9,552 bases of DNA from contig CAAFUD010000238.1 in the NCBI GenBank assembly GCA_900766125.1, positions 1 through 9,552 on the forward strand, in the 5' to 3' direction. The first letter of the stretch is position 1, and every line of letters starts with the position of its first letter. This document shows positions 6,405-9,552 of this stretch, piece after piece. A model generated the notes under the pieces. It had not been told where the DNA came from and searched no databases. It saw nothing but the letters and a program-made list of their open reading frames with translations. This stretch comes from an uncultured Veillonella sp. (GTDB lineage Bacteria; Bacillota; Negativicutes; Veillonellales; Veillonellaceae). Both the position numbers and the translations under genes were made by a program.

Positions 6405-7208
6405 TTATAATGTAAACCCAAATAGACGAGTCAAGAAGTTAGATTTTTGACCTACCCAACTAGAAGGAACAGTAGGATAGAATGTGCGATCAGCTAAAAG
6501 ATCGCGCTCATTGAGATGAATATTTGGCAGCAAATCTTTTTTGTATGTACTGTCTAATTTAGAAATAGCTTCTACATACCCTTGATGCGCTTGTACATCA
6601 CTTTCACTACAATAACCAGTGCCAAAGAAGTGAATTAATCCATTACGATATAGTTCGATCGCTCTATGATAATTAGCATTACTATGATTAAAGGATGCCA
6701 TGTTACATTGAATTAAAATCCCTTTATCTACCCATTCCAATAACTGTTCTGGTTTTGTAAATAATTGGCGATGCGTTTCTACTTCACTAATGATAGGAAC
6801 AATGCCCATATCTAGTAAGCTTAGCAACCATGCATTAATATGGTGAACCTTACTATTTTCCGGTAATGCTACTAACATAAAATGGCTATTACCCAACAAA
6901 TACTGATTGCGATGAGCAACGATATATTCAACCATTTCATCACAAAGTAAAACGCGAGCACCACTGTGAATAGTAACATCTACTTGTTGCTCACCTACTG
7001 CAAGTTTTACATCATTCAATGTTGTTTCCATTTCATCCCAAGTATTCATATCCATAGATACTGTCACATCAGGAGTACTGAAAATATCTGTAATTCCTTG
7101 TTCAGCCAAAGATTTTATCATTTTTACTGATTCTGCCATTGTTTGTGGCCCTTGAGGCCCTAACACAGCTGGCAAAATGCAACCATGTAAGTCAACCACG
7201 CGATTCAT
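6405..7208 (-). CDS. CpsB/CapC/YwqE-like PHP-domain protein, probable pseudophosphatase
   Basis: The 267-residue protein aligns by eye along its whole length with the PHP-family tyrosine phosphatases of capsule operons (pneumococcal CpsB, B. subtilis YwqE), which dephosphorylate the capsule tyrosine kinase using a metal cluster. Most metal ligands are gone. DxHxH has become DLHGC (6-10, second His is Cys10); the DDG that follows is absent; STSH is STPD (44-47); GAE is GAR (83-85); AHIER is SEVET (141-145); and SDMH is TGYC (197-200). Only Asp6 and His8 remain. The fold around these sites (EQGITDIFSTP, LLSLLDMGIVPII, NGLIHF) is well kept, so the gene is not decaying at random, and the frame is intact. 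It has its own promoter and terminator, and a ribosome site AAGGG (complement of 7216-7220). A binding or sensory role near surface-sugar genes is an inference; substrate and partner are unknown. Confidence 0.78.
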   Translation of the reverse strand: MNRVVDLHGCILPAVLGPQGPQTMAESVKMIKSLAEQGITDIFSTPDVTVSMDMNTWDEMETTLNDVKLAVGEQQVDVTIHSGARVLLCDEMVEYIVAHRNQYLLGNSHFMLVALPENSKVHHINAWLLSLLDMGIVPIISEVETHRQLFTKPEQLLEWVDKGILIQCNMASFNHSNANYHRAIELYRNGLIHFFGTGYCSESDVQAHQGYVEAISKLDSTYKKDLLPNIHLNERDLLADRTFYPTVPSSWVGQKSNFLTRLFGFTL

Positions 7209-7220
7209 ATTCTTTCCCTT

Positions 7221-7268
7221 CTACTTACGATAACCCCTTACAGATATCGTCCTCTTTATAAAGTTCAT
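7221..7268 (-). CDS. Possible 15-residue leader peptide
   Basis: A short frame MNFIKRTISVRGYRK starts at 7268 in the predicted 5' leader of the PHP-like gene and stops 12 bases before its start codon, just ahead of its ribosome site. Its own ribosome site is weak (GAG about seven bases upstream). The coding stretch also contains a 6-bp stem ACGATA (7227-7232) / TATCGT (7245-7250). It may be chance. Confidence 0.2.
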   Translation of the reverse strand: MNFIKRTISVRGYRK

Positions 7269-7302
7269 GTTTATCTCATTTATTTTTCATTTTCTATTCA
7301 TG

Positions 7303-7331
7303 ATTATATCAAGGGAAAAGTCGCTTGTACA
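7303..7331 (-). promoter_or_regulatory. Promoter of the PHP-like gene (extended -10)
   Basis: Minus strand TGTACA (complement of 7326-7331; four of six -35 positions), a 17-base spacer and a perfect TATAAT (complement of 7303-7308) preceded by the TGA of an extended -10. Predicted start near 7296, giving a leader of about 88 bases. Confidence 0.75.
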
Positions 7332-7408
7332 GTGGTTTTTATATAAAAATAGATAAATTATAATATGTTCATTTAATATATTTTTTAAATTTTCATTTTA
7401 TCTTCATT

Positions 7409-7447
7409 AAAAATACCTCATAATCACTACGATTATGAGGTATTTTT
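7409..7447 (-). terminator. Strong terminator of the epimerase-ugd-vanZ unit
   Basis: A perfect 17-bp stem, AAAAATACCTCATAATC (7409-7425) / GATTATGAGGTATTTTT (7431-7447), with a 5-base loop lies 25 bases beyond the vanZ stop. The transcript ends in UUUUU within the stem. The A-tract on the other side makes it symmetric, but no + strand gene needs it. Confidence 0.88.
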
Positions 7448-7472
7448 CACTCATCTGTATATTATTAACAAT

Positions 7473-7919
7473 TTAATTTTTAAATGTACTTCTCTTATAT
7501 CTGATATAATAGACTAATTTTACCACTAAAATACCAATAACAATACCTACCGTATCTATCAAAATATCAGAGAACTGAGAGCTACGACCTGGTGAGAATA
7601 ATTGTATAAATTCATCAAGACAAGCTATCAACATTCCTAAACCTATGGTCTTTATTACGGTACCGTATGTAATATATCGACGTAGAATCGTATATAAAAC
7701 ACCACCAAGGATTGTAAACTCTGTGAGATGGGCTAACTTTCGAACAATCCTATTCAAGGTCCATATATTTCCATGAAAGCCTAACTTATTTACTATAGGA
7801 GCAAAGGTCTCTGCAAAGAGCAAGCTAAATCCATCTGAAGATCCACCATTCTGCATAGAATTATCCCATATAAAAAATACTATTAGCCCTAACAGGATAT
7901 ATAGTATCCAACGTTTCAT
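7473..7919 (-). CDS. VanZ-family membrane protein
   Basis: Small integral membrane protein of 148 residues with about four hydrophobic segments (near 4-18, 65-80, 88-103 and 118-138). The VanZ-family signature is complete: RKLAHLTEF (60-68), DEFIQLF (102-108) and PGRSSQFSDILIDTVG (110-125), a set of conserved charged residues facing the membrane. VanZ itself confers low-level teicoplanin resistance, but most chromosomal members have no assigned function, so resistance should not be assumed. The ribosome site AGGAGA (complement of 7925-7930) is about five bases before ATG. It follows ugd by 36 bases and precedes a strong terminator, so it is the last gene of the sugar-nucleotide unit; a role in surface-polymer handling is an inference from position. 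Confidence 0.85.
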   Translation of the reverse strand: MKRWILYILLGLIVFFIWDNSMQNGGSSDGFSLLFAETFAPIVNKLGFHGNIWTLNRIVRKLAHLTEFTILGGVLYTILRRYITYGTVIKTIGLGMLIACLDEFIQLFSPGRSSQFSDILIDTVGIVIGILVVKLVYYIRYKRSTFKN

Positions 7920-7955
7920 AGTACTCTCCTAAACGCCATAATGCATATACTTATA

Positions 7956-9122
7956 TTAATCGCGGTCAAAAATGTCTCTTGTGTAAACTTTATCCTTCAC
8001 ATCTTCTAAACTCTTATCCCAACGGTTAGCTACTATGACATCACTAACACGTTTAAAGTCTTCAAAGTTACGAATCACAGGGGAATTAAAGAAGTCTTCT
8101 GCATCAGGAGTCGGTTCATAAACAACTACTGCAATCCCCTTAGCTTTAATTCGTTTCATTACACCTTGAATTGCAGATGCTCTAAAGTTATCAGAGTTCA
8201 TTTTCATAGTCAACCGATAGATGCCAACAATTTTTGGGTTCTTTCCTATAATAACATCTGCTATGTGATCCTTGCGAGTTCTATTAGCATCAACAATAGC
8301 AGAAATCAAATTTTGTGGAACATCATTATAGTTAGCTAATAATTGCTTAGTATCTTTTGGTAAGCAATACCCTCCATAACCAAAGGATGGATTATTATAG
8401 AAGTCGCCTATACGAGGATCTAAACAAACGCCATTAATGATTTGGCTTGTATTAAGGCCACGCACCTCTGCATAGGAATCGAGCTCATTAAAGTAGGCCA
8501 CACGTAATGCTAAATAGGTATTGGCAAACAATTTAATAGCTTCTGCTTCTGTAGAGTCCGTATATAATTGGGGTACGTTTTCTTTAATGGCACCATCAGC
8601 TAAGAGTTGACCAAAACAACGGGCCCGTTCAGAATCTTCCCCTACCACAATACGGGACGGATGTAAGTTATCATACAAAGCTTTACCTTCACGTAAAAAT
8701 TCTGGAGAGAAAATCAAGTTTTCTGTATTGAATTCTTTACGCATTTGAACTGTATACCCAACTGGCACAGTTGACTTGATAACCATAACAGCATCAGGAT
8801 TAATATCTAGTACTGTTTTAATAACTTGCTCTACAGAAGAGGTATCAAAGAAATTCTTCTGAGGGTCGTAATTAGTAGGAGTCGAAATAATAACATAATT
8901 AGCATCTTTAAAGGCTTCCACAGGATCTAGTGTAGCTTTAAAATTTAATTTCTTAGTAGCTAAATACTCTTGTAATTCCGCATCTACAATTGGTGATTCT
9001 TTTCGATTTAGCATCTCTACCTTTTCAGGGATAATATCGAGGGCTACCACTTCATTATGTTGTGCTAATAAAACACCATTTGAAAGGCCTACATAGCCTG
9101 TACCAGCAATTGCAATCTTCAT
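7956..9122 (-). CDS. ugd: UDP-glucose 6-dehydrogenase
   Basis: Cytoplasmic enzyme that oxidises UDP-glucose to UDP-glucuronate with two NAD+. Its 388 residues equal the length I recall for E. coli Ugd, and long stretches agree by eye. Visible are the N-terminal Rossmann motif GTGYVGLSNG (7-16), STPTNYDP (80-87), the IKSTVPVG segment (115-122), FSPEFLREGKAL (138-149), the helix region ANTYLALRVAYFNELDS, and the catalytic GYGGYCLPKDTK (248-259) with Cys253 as nucleophile. A C-terminal UDP-binding domain follows (VYEPTPDAEDFFNSPV). The start has GGAGGG (complement of 9130-9135) seven bases upstream, inside the end of the previous gene; that gene's stop codon directly abuts this ATG, which implies translational coupling. 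With the upstream epimerase it forms a UDP-glucuronate/UDP-galacturonate supply unit for surface polysaccharide. No residue seems to be missing. Confidence 0.96.
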   Translation of the reverse strand: MKIAIAGTGYVGLSNGVLLAQHNEVVALDIIPEKVEMLNRKESPIVDAELQEYLATKKLNFKATLDPVEAFKDANYVIISTPTNYDPQKNFFDTSSVEQVIKTVLDINPDAVMVIKSTVPVGYTVQMRKEFNTENLIFSPEFLREGKALYDNLHPSRIVVGEDSERARCFGQLLADGAIKENVPQLYTDSTEAEAIKLFANTYLALRVAYFNELDSYAEVRGLNTSQIINGVCLDPRIGDFYNNPSFGYGGYCLPKDTKQLLANYNDVPQNLISAIVDANRTRKDHIADVIIGKNPKIVGIYRLTMKMNSDNFRASAIQGVMKRIKAKGIAVVVYEPTPDAEDFFNSPVIRNFEDFKRVSDVIVANRWDKSLEDVKDKVYTRDIFDRD

Positions 9123-9552
9123 TTATTTGCCCTCCGTCATATAAAACTCTTTATACCATATAGCAAATTTCCGTAGCCCTTCACGTAAAGACGTATTCGG
9201 TTTGAAGCCAAAATCTTCTTCTAGAGCACTTGTATCTGCATAAGTAACAGGTACATCACCGGGTTGCATTGCCACTAATTCTTTATGCTCTTCAAAATTG
9301 TAATCTTCTGGTAATACACCAGCAGAAACTAATTCTTCAGATAGAATACGGACAAAATCAAGTAAATTTTCAGGATGACTATTACCAATATTATAAATAG
9401 CATATGGTGGTACTGGTAACCCATCAGCACCATTACGACGCTCTGGGGCTGCACACATAACCTTAGATACGCCTTCTACAATATCATCGATATAGGTAAA
9501 GTCACGTTTACAATTCCCATAGTAAAAGTTTTTTATGGTCCCGCCACTACGC
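9123..9552 (-). CDS. UDP-glucuronate 4-epimerase-like NAD-dependent epimerase, C-terminal part
   Basis: Only the last 142 residues are in the window; the frame stays open to the right edge, so the gene starts outside. The methionine at 9456-9458 is internal, not a start. Visible are RDFTYIDDIVEG (residues 16-27 of the fragment), typical of extended short-chain dehydrogenase/reductase epimerases, YNIGNSHPENLLDFV, QPGDVPVTYADTS and the C-terminal FGFKPNTSLREGLRKFAIWYKEFY. This combination is characteristic of the UDP-glucuronate 4-epimerase (CapI/LpsL-like) group, which interconverts UDP-glucuronate and UDP-galacturonate. The NAD-binding GxxGxxG and catalytic YxxxK lie outside the window, so activity cannot be checked. 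It abuts ugd, whose product is its expected substrate. Confidence 0.85.
   Translation of the reverse strand, partial: RSGGTIKNFYYGNCKRDFTYIDDIVEGVSKVMCAAPERRNGADGLPVPPYAIYNIGNSHPENLLDFVRILSEELVSAGVLPEDYNFEEHKELVAMQPGDVPVTYADTSALEEDFGFKPNTSLREGLRKFAIWYKEFYMTEGK

Noticed and set aside
7473..7919. Teicoplanin-resistance gene
   Set aside because: VanZ-family membership alone does not show resistance and no other van gene is present.

Overview
The window is AT-rich bacterial chromosome with tightly packed genes. The protein set is a flavin-type enoyl-ACP reductase, an oxygen-sensitive class III ribonucleotide reductase as the only nucleotide reductase seen, and surface-sugar genes. Together with the feel of the protein sequences this suggests a strictly anaerobic low-GC Firmicute, most likely Veillonella or a close Negativicute. 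The genus is an inference from memory; no search was run.

Layout. Bases 1-438 are AT-rich with no convincing gene. A two-gene + strand unit follows: fabK (439-1392) and a gamma carbonic anhydrase-like protein (1410-1958). It ends at a hairpin (1987-2028) that can also serve the convergent minus-strand unit. Everything after that is on the minus strand. In transcription order, from the right edge, it comprises: (i) the C-terminal part of a UDP-glucuronate epimerase-like gene (9552-9123), UDP-glucose 6-dehydrogenase (9122-7956) and a VanZ-family membrane protein (7919-7473), closed by a strong terminator (7409-7447); (ii) a single gene (7208-6405) with its own extended -10 promoter and a nested terminator, encoding a CpsB/YwqE-type PHP phosphatase homologue that has lost nearly all its metal ligands; (iii) nrdD (6160-4010), a hairpin, nrdG (3865-3368) and a divergent ClC-family transporter (3365-2127).

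How the genes work together. Ugd makes UDP-glucuronate, and the epimerase would convert it to UDP-galacturonate for a surface polysaccharide. VanZ and the PHP pseudoenzyme lie in the same surface-related stretch. NrdD and NrdG form the anaerobic ribonucleotide reductase and its radical-SAM activase. The nrdD promoter carries two NrdR-like boxes 32 bp apart, one overlapping the -10, as expected for NrdR repression. A further half-conserved box lies just upstream of nrdG.

The points most worth a second look are the degenerate PHP protein, a perfect 26-bp palindrome in the nrdD leader or promoter, the NrdR architecture, and the non-canonical ion-pathway residues of the ClC protein. I see no CRISPR array, insertion sequence, tRNA, rRNA or phage gene, and no clear sign of a wholly new multi-gene system.
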